From Frankia nepalensis (lineage in GTDB: Bacteria > Actinomycetota > Actinomycetes > Frankiales > Frankiaceae), in the NCBI RefSeq assembly GCF_016786325.1, contig NZ_JADWYU010000116.1, forward strand, positions 1-64,000: DNA of 64,000 nt, written 5' to 3'. A program made the position numbers and the translations under genes. A model generated the notes under the pieces. The model was not told where the DNA came from. It saw only the letters and a program-made list of their open reading frames with translations, and searched no databases. This document shows positions 8,214 through 14,874 of the stretch, piece after piece. Within the stretch, counting starts at the first letter, position 1; each line of letters starts with the position of its first letter.

Positions 8214-9002
8214 GTGGGTGACCGGCGGGACGACCAAGTCGACCGGCAGGTGGACGATCTTCTGACCGACGTGGCGCGGCTGCTGGCCGCGGCGCCGCCG
8301 GCCGTCCGCTGGCGGGCGCTGCGCGAGCTGTCGGACAACCGGGCTAGCCTGCAGGCGATGACCGTCCACGAGCTGCTGCCCGAGGACGGTTCCCGCCGGG
8401 GCCTGTCCGCCGTCGCGAGGAGCCTGGGCGTGACGGCCAGCTGGGTCAGCCAGCTCGCGACGCTGCCGCGCCGCCATGCCGGCATGTTCGCGTGGGGCCG
8501 GGCGCTGGGGCTGGCCGGGGAGCTGGTCGCCCTGGCGGAGCGGCCCGGGTCCAGCCGCCTGTCCGACGAGTTCGCCGCGCTCGTCCAGCGCGGCCTGCAC
8601 GACACCAGTCCGCGCGCCGACCTGGAGAACGCGGCCAGCCGCTGGGCGATGGCCGCCCGCCGCCAGCGCCGCGGCCCCGAGGCGGACGCGCTCGTCGAGC
8701 GGATCGACACGCTGCTGACCGACGTCGACCCGGCCCTCGATCTCGACTGGCTGGCCCGGGCCGAGATCGCCCTCGGCTACCAGAGCACCCGCGCCTCGTC
8801 CCCGCCGCGCCCCGCCGCCACGGCCTGGGGCAACGGCTCCGGCGCCGGCCCGCTCGGCCCGGCCAGGCCGGTCCCGCCACTCCCGCCCACGCCGCCCGCG
8901 CTCCAGCCGCCGCCCGCGTCCCCGCCGGCCGCCGCGCCGCGGCAGCGCCGCGGCCCCGACGATCCCCTGCCCTGGTCCCGCTACCGTCTCCGCGACCGCT
9001 AG
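8214..9002 (+). CDS. HTH-containing protein of unknown function
   Basis: 262 aa, not recognised as a named family. Residues ~1-110 are helical and include a clear helix-turn-helix, GLSAVARSLGVTASWVSQL (about 63-81), resembling sigma-region or Xre-like DNA-binding helices. The middle is helical and charged. From ~195 on it is a Pro/Ala-rich disordered tail ending in a basic RYRLRDR. It is preceded by an AT-rich promoter-like stretch and a purine-rich GGTGGAAGG. It ends at 9002, overlapping by 4 bases the DUF1257 remnant on the opposite strand. It might be a regulator of the neighbouring locus, but only position suggests this. Confidence 0.7.
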   Translation: MGDRRDDQVDRQVDDLLTDVARLLAAAPPAVRWRALRELSDNRASLQAMTVHELLPEDGSRRGLSAVARSLGVTASWVSQLATLPRRHAGMFAWGRALGLAGELVALAERPGSSRLSDEFAALVQRGLHDTSPRADLENAASRWAMAARRQRRGPEADALVERIDTLLTDVDPALDLDWLARAEIALGYQSTRASSPPRPAATAWGNGSGAGPLGPARPVPPLPPTPPALQPPPASPPAAAPRQRRGPDDPLPWSRYRLRDR

Positions 9003-9073
9003 ACGCCCGGTCCGGATGGCCTGGGTGGTGCGGTAGGCGTAGCGGGCCTCTTCGTGCGGGTGAAGTGCGACAT
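8999..9073 (-). pseudogene. Remnant of a second DUF1257 (Ycf35-like) gene
   Basis: Begins MSHFT-RTK like the intact DUF1257 gene at 14183-14599 (MSHFTQLRTK). At codon 8 the DNA jumps directly into sequence matching intact codons 97-107 (EARYAY.AT), but one base out of frame. An internal deletion of about 86 codons plus a frameshift leaves 24 codons ending in an unrelated tail. The nucleotides AGGCCCGCTACGCCTACC match the intact gene exactly. It lies 41 bp downstream of the AAA ATPase gene on the same strand, so the locus once ended with a DUF1257 paralogue. Confidence 0.75.
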
Positions 9074-9114
9074 CGTGGTCCGTCCTGGTCCAGCCGGCCG
9101 GTCTGGAAGGGAAG

Positions 9115-10659
9115 CTAGTCGATCTCGAAGGGGACGAAGGAGCTCTCGGCGAGGGTCTTCTCGGCGAAGGACGCGGACTGGGCGCGGCCCTGGCGCAGCC
9201 AGTCGCGCAGCGACTCGATGACCTCGCGCCGCGAGCGGGACAGCGGCACGCCGCGGGCCAGGGCGCCCATGACGTCGTGGGTCGTGATGTCGCGGCCGTC
9301 GTCGGCGAAGGCGCCGTACAGCGCGTCGATGACGGCCTGCTCGATCTCCGCGCCGACGAACCCGACGGAGGCCTTCGCGAGCCGGTCCAGGTCGAACTCG
9401 GCCGGCAGCCGGCGCCGCTTCGCCAGGTGCACCGTGAAGATGTCGCGGCGTTCCCGCTCGGTCGGCAGATCCAGGAAGAAGACCTCGTCGAATCGGCCCC
9501 GGCGCAGCAACTCCGGCGGCAGGCTGGTGATGTCGTTCGCGGTGGCGACGACGAACACGGGCGCGGTCTTGTCCTGCATCCAGGACAGGATCGTGCCGAA
9601 CACCCGCATCGACGTCCCGCCGTCCAGGCCGCCGGCGGCGAGTGCCTTCTCGATCTCGTCGATCCACAGCACGCACGGCGCGATCGCCTCGGTGAGCCGC
9701 AGCGCGGTGCGCACCCGCTCCTCGGACTCGCCGACGAGCGAGCCGAACAGCGCGCCGACGTCGAGACGCAGCAGCGGCAGCCGCCACAGGCCGCCGATCA
9801 TCTTCGCGGTCAGCGACTTGCCGGTGCCCGGGATGCCGACCAGCGCGATCCCCTTCGGCGCCGGCAGGCCGTACTCGGCCGCCTCCGGGGAGAAGGCCCG
9901 CTCGCGCAGCCGGAGCCAGTTCTTCAGCACGTCGAGGCCGCCGACATCGTCCGGAGTCTCGTGTGCCGGGTAGAACTCGACCGCCTGCGTCTCGCGCAGG
10001 ATCTGCTTCTTCTCCTCGTTGATGACGTCGATCGTGTTGTCGTCGACCCGGCGGTCGGTCACGAACACCTTCGACAGCGCGCGCTCCGCCTCGACGCGGG
10101 TCAGTCCGGACGCGGCCCGCACCAGCTTGCTCCGGCCGAGCGGAGTCAGGGAGATCTTCACCCCGGCCTGGCGGGCCAGCTGGTCCAGCGTGCGGGCGAG
10201 CTCCTCGTCGGTCGGCAGCGGGAACTCCAGCGCCACCGCCTCGTCGGTCAGCTCGCGCGGCACCTTGCCGGTGACCTCGGTGACGACGATCGTCGCCCGC
10301 TTGCGGCGCAGCGCCTGGGCGGCGTTGCGCAGCCGGCGCTTGACCAGCACGTCCTTCCAGAACTCGTGGAAGTCCTTCAGCACGTAGACGGACATGTCGT
10401 CGTTCGACGTGCGGATGATGTGCTCGAGCGCGGCGGCCGGGTCGGTGATGGACGGCACCGGTCCGCCGGATGACCCAGGGCCATCGGACAGCGAGCCGAA
10501 GCCGCCGCCGATGTCCCAGGTGACGCAGCGGCGGCCGGTCTCCTGGGCGGCCGCGGCGATCACCTCGACCGCCCGCGTCTCCTCGACCGTCGTCACGACG
10601 ACGAGGGGGAACCGTGCGCGCAGATAGGTCACCAGCGTGTCGCCGAACGACTCCGTCAC
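9115..10659 (-). CDS. Ycf46-like AAA ATPase
   Basis: 514 aa. An N-terminal domain (residues 1-235) opens with TLVTYLRARFPLVVVTTVEE, typical of the plastid/cyanobacterial Ycf46 group. A classical AAA module follows: Walker A GIPGTGKS (275-282), Walker B LWIDEIE (331-337), sensor-1 Asn375 in ATAND, and arginine-finger pair RRGRF (386-390), then a helical lid. It should act as a hexameric remodelling ATPase; no metalloprotease or membrane segment is present. GTG 10659 is chosen for GGGAG 7 bases upstream; a GTG at 10665 is the alternative. It follows the radical SAM gene by 22 bp on the same strand and is the last intact gene of the Hsp70/DUF2997 cluster. Confidence 0.88.
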   Translation of the reverse strand: MTESFGDTLVTYLRARFPLVVVTTVEETRAVEVIAAAAQETGRRCVTWDIGGGFGSLSDGPGSSGGPVPSITDPAAALEHIIRTSNDDMSVYVLKDFHEFWKDVLVKRRLRNAAQALRRKRATIVVTEVTGKVPRELTDEAVALEFPLPTDEELARTLDQLARQAGVKISLTPLGRSKLVRAASGLTRVEAERALSKVFVTDRRVDDNTIDVINEEKKQILRETQAVEFYPAHETPDDVGGLDVLKNWLRLRERAFSPEAAEYGLPAPKGIALVGIPGTGKSLTAKMIGGLWRLPLLRLDVGALFGSLVGESEERVRTALRLTEAIAPCVLWIDEIEKALAAGGLDGGTSMRVFGTILSWMQDKTAPVFVVATANDITSLPPELLRRGRFDEVFFLDLPTERERRDIFTVHLAKRRRLPAEFDLDRLAKASVGFVGAEIEQAVIDALYGAFADDGRDITTHDVMGALARGVPLSRSRREVIESLRDWLRQGRAQSASFAEKTLAESSFVPFEID

Positions 10660-10681
10660 CCGCACGCTCCCGCCCGCGCCG

Positions 10682-11308
10682 TCATGCGCCCGCCCGCACC
10701 CCTGCCCCGACGGGGCCGGCGCGCGCCTGGACGGCGGCGACCGGGTCGACGCCGGTGAGGACGACGGTGCCGTCCGGCCCGACCGTCGCCTCCGCCACCG
10801 GCACCTCGGCCAGCTCGGCCAGCGTGTGCCGGCCCGAGAAGACATGCACCGTCTTGTTGTCCGAGCCGCGCAGCCCGGCCGCGACCCGGCGGGCCGCCAC
10901 GTACGGACCGGCCACCAGCACGTCCACGTGCTCGGCCAGCGCCGCCACCAGCCGCGGCCGCCGCTCGCGCAGCGCCGGCATCGCGAACCCGGTGAGGACG
11001 ATCACCGACAGCCCGTGGCCCGCGCACAGCCGCGCCAGCTCCACGACGGCGTCCGCCTGCTCCAACGGCTCCCCGCCGCTGATCGTCACGCCGTCCGTCC
11101 CGAACGAGGCGACGTGCTCCGCCAGCGCCGGCACGGCCCACGCGGCGCCGGCGTCGCCGGCCGCGTGCGTCTGGGGGTTGAAGCAGCCGCGGCAGCCCAG
11201 CGCACAGCCCTGGGTCCAGACGACCGTGCGCAGGCCGGGCCCGTTCGCCCGCGACCGCGGCAGCACGGCGTGCACCCGCAGCTCGGGGACCTGCCCGGCG
11301 GGGCTCAC
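10682..11308 (-). CDS. Radical SAM protein, activase-like (single 4Fe-4S)
   Basis: 208 aa. Cys35, Cys39 and Cys42 form the radical SAM CX3CX2C motif (TQGCALGCRGCFNP) that binds a 4Fe-4S cluster and S-adenosylmethionine. TISGGEPL near residue 76 is the SAM-contacting GGE motif. The size and layout match the small glycyl-radical-activase-like (NrdG/PflA-type) group, but no glycyl-radical enzyme lies nearby. GTG 11308 overlaps the DUF2997 stop (GTGA), so the two are translationally coupled. The substrate is unknown; the conserved partners (DUF2997, DUF1257, AAA ATPase) are the obvious candidates. The C-terminal ~30 residues are Ala/Gly-rich. Confidence 0.88.
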   Translation of the reverse strand: MSPAGQVPELRVHAVLPRSRANGPGLRTVVWTQGCALGCRGCFNPQTHAAGDAGAAWAVPALAEHVASFGTDGVTISGGEPLEQADAVVELARLCAGHGLSVIVLTGFAMPALRERRPRLVAALAEHVDVLVAGPYVAARRVAAGLRGSDNKTVHVFSGRHTLAELAEVPVAEATVGPDGTVVLTGVDPVAAVQARAGPVGAGVRAGA

Positions 11309-11526
11309 CACGACCGGCCGCTCCAGCCGGTCCGCTGCCGGGCCTCCTGGTCGACCGCGCCCGACTGGTACGCCTCGCCGGTCATCTCGCGCTCGACGAC
11401 CTCGCCCCCGAGCGCCCGCTCCAGGTCGGCCGTGGTCGCCAGGCACCGGTTGCCGCCGACCCCCGACACCTTGATCGAGACCTTGCCGTCCGGGCTGATC
11501 GTGACCTCGACCTGCTCAGTAGCCAC
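11305..11526 (-). CDS. DUF2997 family small protein
   Basis: 73 aa. The N-terminal half (VEVTISPDGKVSIKVSGVGG then CLATTADLERALGG) is the DUF2997 pattern: a beta-hairpin with a conserved single Cys (Cys28) and a short amphipathic helix. The C-terminal half is charged and ends GWSGRSW. Function unknown. In cyanobacteria and some other bacteria the family is encoded beside DUF1257 and a Ycf46-type ATPase, as here. GTG 11526 has GGAGGT upstream at good spacing. Overlaps the radical SAM gene by 4 bp. A bipartite promoter-like element lies just upstream (11568-11610). Confidence 0.82.
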   Translation of the reverse strand: MATEQVEVTISPDGKVSIKVSGVGGNRCLATTADLERALGGEVVEREMTGEAYQSGAVDQEARQRTGWSGRSW

Positions 11527-11567
11527 CGCGCACCTCCGGTGCGGACATGGGCACCCACACGCCGACT

Positions 11568-11610
11568 CGATCGTAGGTCCGGCACGCGATGGGCCGGGCA
11601 CTCTTCGCGA
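11568..11610 (-). promoter_or_regulatory. Bipartite upstream element, copy 2 (before DUF2997)
   Basis: Read on the minus strand: TCGCGAAGAGTGCC, exactly 19 bases, then CCTACGATCG, starting 42 bp before the DUF2997 start. TACGAT fits an actinobacterial -10 (TANNNT). An identical arrangement stands before the DUF1257 gene (14679-14721). Shared control of the two units is inferred. Confidence 0.6.
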
Positions 11611-11659
11611 CTGGTACGCCGAGTCGGGTACCGGACACCGGTGGCCTGGCAGGAGTCTC

Positions 11660-13309
11660 CTAGGTGAGGCGGACCACCGGGGTCCGGTGGTGGACGAGGC
11701 GGCCGGTGCGCAGGTCGCGGGCCGTGACCAGCAGACGCTTGCCGTCGTCGACGTGGAACTCGACGGTGAAGCGGTCCTCGCCGCGCCGGCCCGGCGGGTC
11801 CGCGACGAGGAACGTCGGGGCGTCGGCGTTCATCCAGAAGTGGGTGCGCTCGCGCTGCTCGTGCGCGTCGGCCGGCACCAGCCGGGCCGCGCCGGCCCCG
11901 TCGAACATCAGCTCCACCGGGGCGTCACCGCCGGAGCGGGCGGCGGGCTCGGACAGCTCGAAGATGGCCAGGCCCAGTTCGTGCTGGCCGTCGAACGTCG
12001 CCTTGACGGTCAGAGTCGTGACGGTGTCCCTGGTCGGGTAGCTGGTGCCGGCCTCGACGACCGTGCGGTACTCGTAGGCGCCGGTGGTCGCGTTGACGTG
12101 GCGGACGGCGTAGTCGTGCTGGATGTGGTCGTAGAAGTCGACGCCGGCGACGAACGCCGCGGCGCCGGCGGCGACGACGTCCAGCGGCCGCGACATCGCC
12201 ACCCGGTCACGGCCGAACCGGCGGCGCACCTGGGTGCGCACCGACGGGATCAGCGAGCTGCCGCCGACGAGCAGTACCTGCTTGACGCTGTCCTCGTCGA
12301 AGCCCTTGTCCCTCGCCTTGCCGAGCGCGGAGCCGATGACCCGCTCGACGTCGGTGTACAGGCCCTGGGCGTCGAGCAGCTCCTCCAGCTCGTCGCGGGT
12401 GACCTCGGCGTCGAGCACCCGCCCCGTCTCCGGGTCCTGGGCGCTGATCTCGGCCGAGCGGGCGGTGGACAGCGCCTCCTTGGCCGCCTCGCAGCGGACC
12501 AGCAGCTCGGCCGACATCCGCCGGACGTCCTCGTCGGACGACGAACGCCGGCCGCGGCGCAGCACCTCGGCGAACAGCCAGCCGTCGATGCTCGCGCCGC
12601 CGACGTCCGCGCCACGCTTGCCGAGCACCCGGCAGCGCCGCCCGCCGCCGGCTCCGCCGATGGGGGAGGCCGACTCCTCCTCGATCCGGACGACGGAGAC
12701 GTCGAGCGTGCCGCCGCCGAAGTCGAAGACGAGGTAGACGTCGCCGGGCTGGATGCGGGCGCCGTAGCCGAGGGCGGCCGCGCTGGCCTCGTCGATCAGC
12801 CGGAACCGGCGCACCCCGGCCGTCTCGGCGACGCCGCGCAGCCAGGCGTCGTAGTGCTCGAACGACTCGACCGGCACCGAGAAGGCGACCTCCTCGTCCA
12901 GCCCGCCGCCGGCCTCGACGGCCGCGTCCTGGACCAGCCGGACGAGGAAGTCCTCGGCCGCCTCGACGGGCGTCATCCGGCGCCCGTCCGGCAGCCGCCG
13001 CCCCACCGGCGCCGCCCGCTGGGACACGTAGCGCTTCATCCAGCGGAACGTCAGCGGGTGCTCGTAGAGGCCGCGTCGCACCACCTGGCCGCCGTACCAG
13101 GTGGTGCGCGGCCCGGCCACGTGCAGCAGCGACGGCACCACGTGCATCACCTCGGCGCCGCCCTGCCCGCCTAGCCGGTCCGGCCCGTCGAGGCGCCGGT
13201 CGACGCCGAGCTCGGGCATCGCCACGGTCCTCGCCTGCCCGGCGCGCTCGTCCCAGGTGGCGACGACGCTGTTCGACGTCCCGAAGTCGATCCCCAGCCG
13301 CCCGCTCAT
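11660..13309 (-). CDS. Hsp70-like (DnaK-family) ATPase
   Basis: 549 aa, slightly shorter than DnaK. N-terminal phosphate loop DFGTSNS (Asp8), catalytic-region Lys in RWMKRYV, phosphate-2 DFGGGTLDVSVV (from Asp196), IDEASAAALGYG before it, and adenosine motif VLLVGGSSLIPSV near residue 350 form a complete Hsp70 nucleotide-binding domain. Residues ~400-549 form a beta-rich substrate-binding region without the usual helical lid or an EEVD-type tail, so a specialised chaperone is likely. ATG 13309 overlaps the GrpE-like stop (ATGA). Insertions such as DDGRRSSSDEDVRR-like loops are divergent. Not the housekeeping dnaK, because no dnaJ is adjacent. Confidence 0.9.
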   Translation of the reverse strand: MSGRLGIDFGTSNSVVATWDERAGQARTVAMPELGVDRRLDGPDRLGGQGGAEVMHVVPSLLHVAGPRTTWYGGQVVRRGLYEHPLTFRWMKRYVSQRAAPVGRRLPDGRRMTPVEAAEDFLVRLVQDAAVEAGGGLDEEVAFSVPVESFEHYDAWLRGVAETAGVRRFRLIDEASAAALGYGARIQPGDVYLVFDFGGGTLDVSVVRIEEESASPIGGAGGGRRCRVLGKRGADVGGASIDGWLFAEVLRRGRRSSSDEDVRRMSAELLVRCEAAKEALSTARSAEISAQDPETGRVLDAEVTRDELEELLDAQGLYTDVERVIGSALGKARDKGFDEDSVKQVLLVGGSSLIPSVRTQVRRRFGRDRVAMSRPLDVVAAGAAAFVAGVDFYDHIQHDYAVRHVNATTGAYEYRTVVEAGTSYPTRDTVTTLTVKATFDGQHELGLAIFELSEPAARSGGDAPVELMFDGAGAARLVPADAHEQRERTHFWMNADAPTFLVADPPGRRGEDRFTVEFHVDDGKRLLVTARDLRTGRLVHHRTPVVRLT

Positions 13310-13878
13310 CCGGCCTCCCCGCCCGCCTCGCCGGCGCCGGCGGTCACGGTCGAGCGGCGGACGACCCGGCCGCCGACGACCCGGACCGCGGGCGAGCGGA
13401 GCACCACCGCCGTCCCGGGCGCCGGCTCCCCGCCGGCCGGTGGCAGGTGCCGCGTCGGGTCGAAGGCCGCGGCGGCGCCGACGTCGCCGTCCAGCAGGAT
13501 GCCGGCGCGCTCGAGCGCCCTGAACAGCCGGCCGGCGGCCTCGGCCAGGTCGTCGACGGTGAGGACGCCGCCGCCGGCCCGGACCAGCGCCACCTGGGTG
13601 GCCAGATGGGCGAGCGGGGTGGCGATCGCCTCGGCGACCTCGTCGACGGCTGCCCCGGCCCCGGCCGCGCCGGCCCGGCCGGCCTCCCGGCGGGCCGCCT
13701 CCAGGTCATGTTCCAGCTCGCGGATCCGTCCCAGCGCCTCCCGCAGCTCGAAGGCGGCCTCACCCGCGCTCAGCTGGCCCGCGACGGTTTCACGTGGCAC
13801 ATCGGCCGAGCCCGCCGGGGCCGGTACGGTCTCGGCGGTGCCGGCGGTCGCCCGGTCCTGGCGGCGGAAGAGAGCCAT
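13306..13878 (-). CDS. GrpE-like nucleotide-exchange protein
   Basis: 190 aa. The central part has a long coiled-coil-forming helix (ELREALGRIRELEHDLEAARREAG) followed by a PLAHLATQVALVR.. and LFRALERAGI.LDGDVGAAAAFDPTRH pattern. This resembles GrpE (dimer helix, then a beta-domain ending in a position-and-polarity pattern like F.P..H). The direct 4-bp overlap with the Hsp70-like gene makes it its dedicated exchange factor (inference). Similarity to canonical GrpE is weak, so the name is tentative. ATG 13878 is preceded by AGGTTGAGG. Confidence 0.65.
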   Translation of the reverse strand: MALFRRQDRATAGTAETVPAPAGSADVPRETVAGQLSAGEAAFELREALGRIRELEHDLEAARREAGRAGAAGAGAAVDEVAEAIATPLAHLATQVALVRAGGGVLTVDDLAEAAGRLFRALERAGILLDGDVGAAAAFDPTRHLPPAGGEPAPGTAVVLRSPAVRVVGGRVVRRSTVTAGAGEAGGEAG

Positions 13879-14110
13879 GATCCTCAACCTGGTTCGATGT
13901 CGTGCCGGCCGGCGCGGATCGCGTCGCCAGCGGTGCCCATGAGGTGGATGTCGAAACGGAACCGGTGCCGCGGGACCGTGGCCGGGACGCCGGCCGCGGG
14001 CAGTCACGCGCCGGCCACGCCCAGCGCTCCCACGTCCGCGGGGAGCGGCGGAGTGCCCAGAGCGCCCACCTGGCGCGCCGGCCCGCCGTCGGCTCGCCCG
14101 CGGCTGATGG
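13879..14110. other. Intergenic gap within the chaperone locus
   Basis: About 230 bp between the mini-ORF and the GrpE-like gene without a convincing gene. Minus-strand frames are open but read as Arg/Pro-rich noise. It may hold decayed sequence of a missing small gene or a processing region. Confidence 0.35.
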
Positions 14111-14170
14111 TCAGACCTCCTCGGCCGAGACCACGTAGGACCTGACGAGGCGGACATCGAGCACCCGCAC
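14111..14170 (-). CDS. Possible 19-residue mini-protein after DUF1257
   Basis: Starts at GTG 14170, 12 bases after the DUF1257 stop, with GCGGAG at about 6 bases spacing, and reads MRVLDVRLVRSYVVSAEEV. The alternation of hydrophobic and charged residues looks like one beta-hairpin and is more protein-like than its surroundings. It could be a genuine tiny gene or the 5' end of a truncated one. Low confidence. Confidence 0.35.
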   Translation of the reverse strand: MRVLDVRLVRSYVVSAEEV

Positions 14171-14182
14171 GACCGTCTCCGC

Positions 14183-14599
14183 TCAGAAACCGGTGGCCTG
14201 GCGGGTCAGGACGAGACGTACGGTGCCGTCGCGGTCGGTCTCCTCGCGGGCCACGGAGAAGCCCTGGCGGGCGAGGGTGGCGCGGGTGGCGTGGTAGGCG
14301 TAGCGGGCCTCGACCCTGCCCAGCCACCCCGCGCCGAGCTCGCGGACGTCGTACTCACTGATCCAGGCCCGGAACGTGCCGTCCTCCTGGCGTTCGAAGC
14401 CGAGGTCGTTCGACGCGGCGCCGACGTGCTGGCGCCGCACGATCACGTGCGCGCGCTGCCGGCGCCTGTCGCCCTGGTAGCCACGGAGGGGCCGCGCCTC
14501 GTCGTGGGTCTCGACGGTCGCGTAACCGACGTCGGCGAGGGCCGCCACCAGGTGCTCCAGCTCGGTGATCTTCGTGCGTAGCTGGGTGAAGTGCGACAT
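14183..14599 (-). CDS. DUF1257 (Ycf35-like) family protein
   Basis: 138 aa. The diagnostic opening MSHFTQLRTKITELEHLVAAL, the GYATVETH segment, a central RAHVIVRRQHVG..SNDLGFERQEDGTF stretch and the C-terminal RVEARYAYHATRATLARQGF are the DUF1257 pattern known from bacteria and plastids (Ycf35). Function unknown; the fold is probably alpha/beta. In cyanobacteria it is found with DUF2997 and Ycf46-like ATPase genes. A degraded duplicate lies at 8999-9073. GAGGAGGCGG precedes the ATG. A bipartite promoter-like element stands at 14679-14721. Confidence 0.85.
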   Translation of the reverse strand: MSHFTQLRTKITELEHLVAALADVGYATVETHDEARPLRGYQGDRRRQRAHVIVRRQHVGAASNDLGFERQEDGTFRAWISEYDVRELGAGWLGRVEARYAYHATRATLARQGFSVAREETDRDGTVRLVLTRQATGF

Positions 14600-14678
14600 C
14601 TCGGCCCGCCTCCTCGCCCCGCCAGGACCGTGCTCGGGCGTCGGCCCGATCCTCGTCCGCGACCGTCGGCCTTCCGTC

Positions 14679-14721
14679 CGATCGTAGGATCTTCGCGCGA
14701 CCGATCCGGCACTCTTCGCGA
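14679..14721 (-). promoter_or_regulatory. Bipartite upstream element, copy 1 (before DUF1257)
   Basis: On the minus strand TCGCGAAGAGTGCC, 19 bases, CCTACGATCG, located 80 bp before the DUF1257 start. Both blocks and the spacing are identical to those before the DUF2997 gene. TACGAT could serve as -10; the upstream block would then be either an unusual -35 or an activator site. Confidence 0.6.
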
Positions 14722-14874
14722 ACGTTGGCCGGCGTCGCCTTTCCGACAGTGCCGATGCCCGACGGCGCGATGTCCGACAGTGCCAACGGGCGTCGCCTCG
14801 CCCGGCCGCCGGCCGCCGGCCGCCGGCCGCGGGCCGCGGGCCGCGGGGCGCGGGGCGGACTCGGCGGGCGACGG

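Noticed and set aside
10637-13174. Long plus-strand frame over the radical SAM and Hsp70-like genes
   Set aside because: It is antisense to genes with intact motifs and overlaps. Composition is Arg/Pro/His-rich noise.
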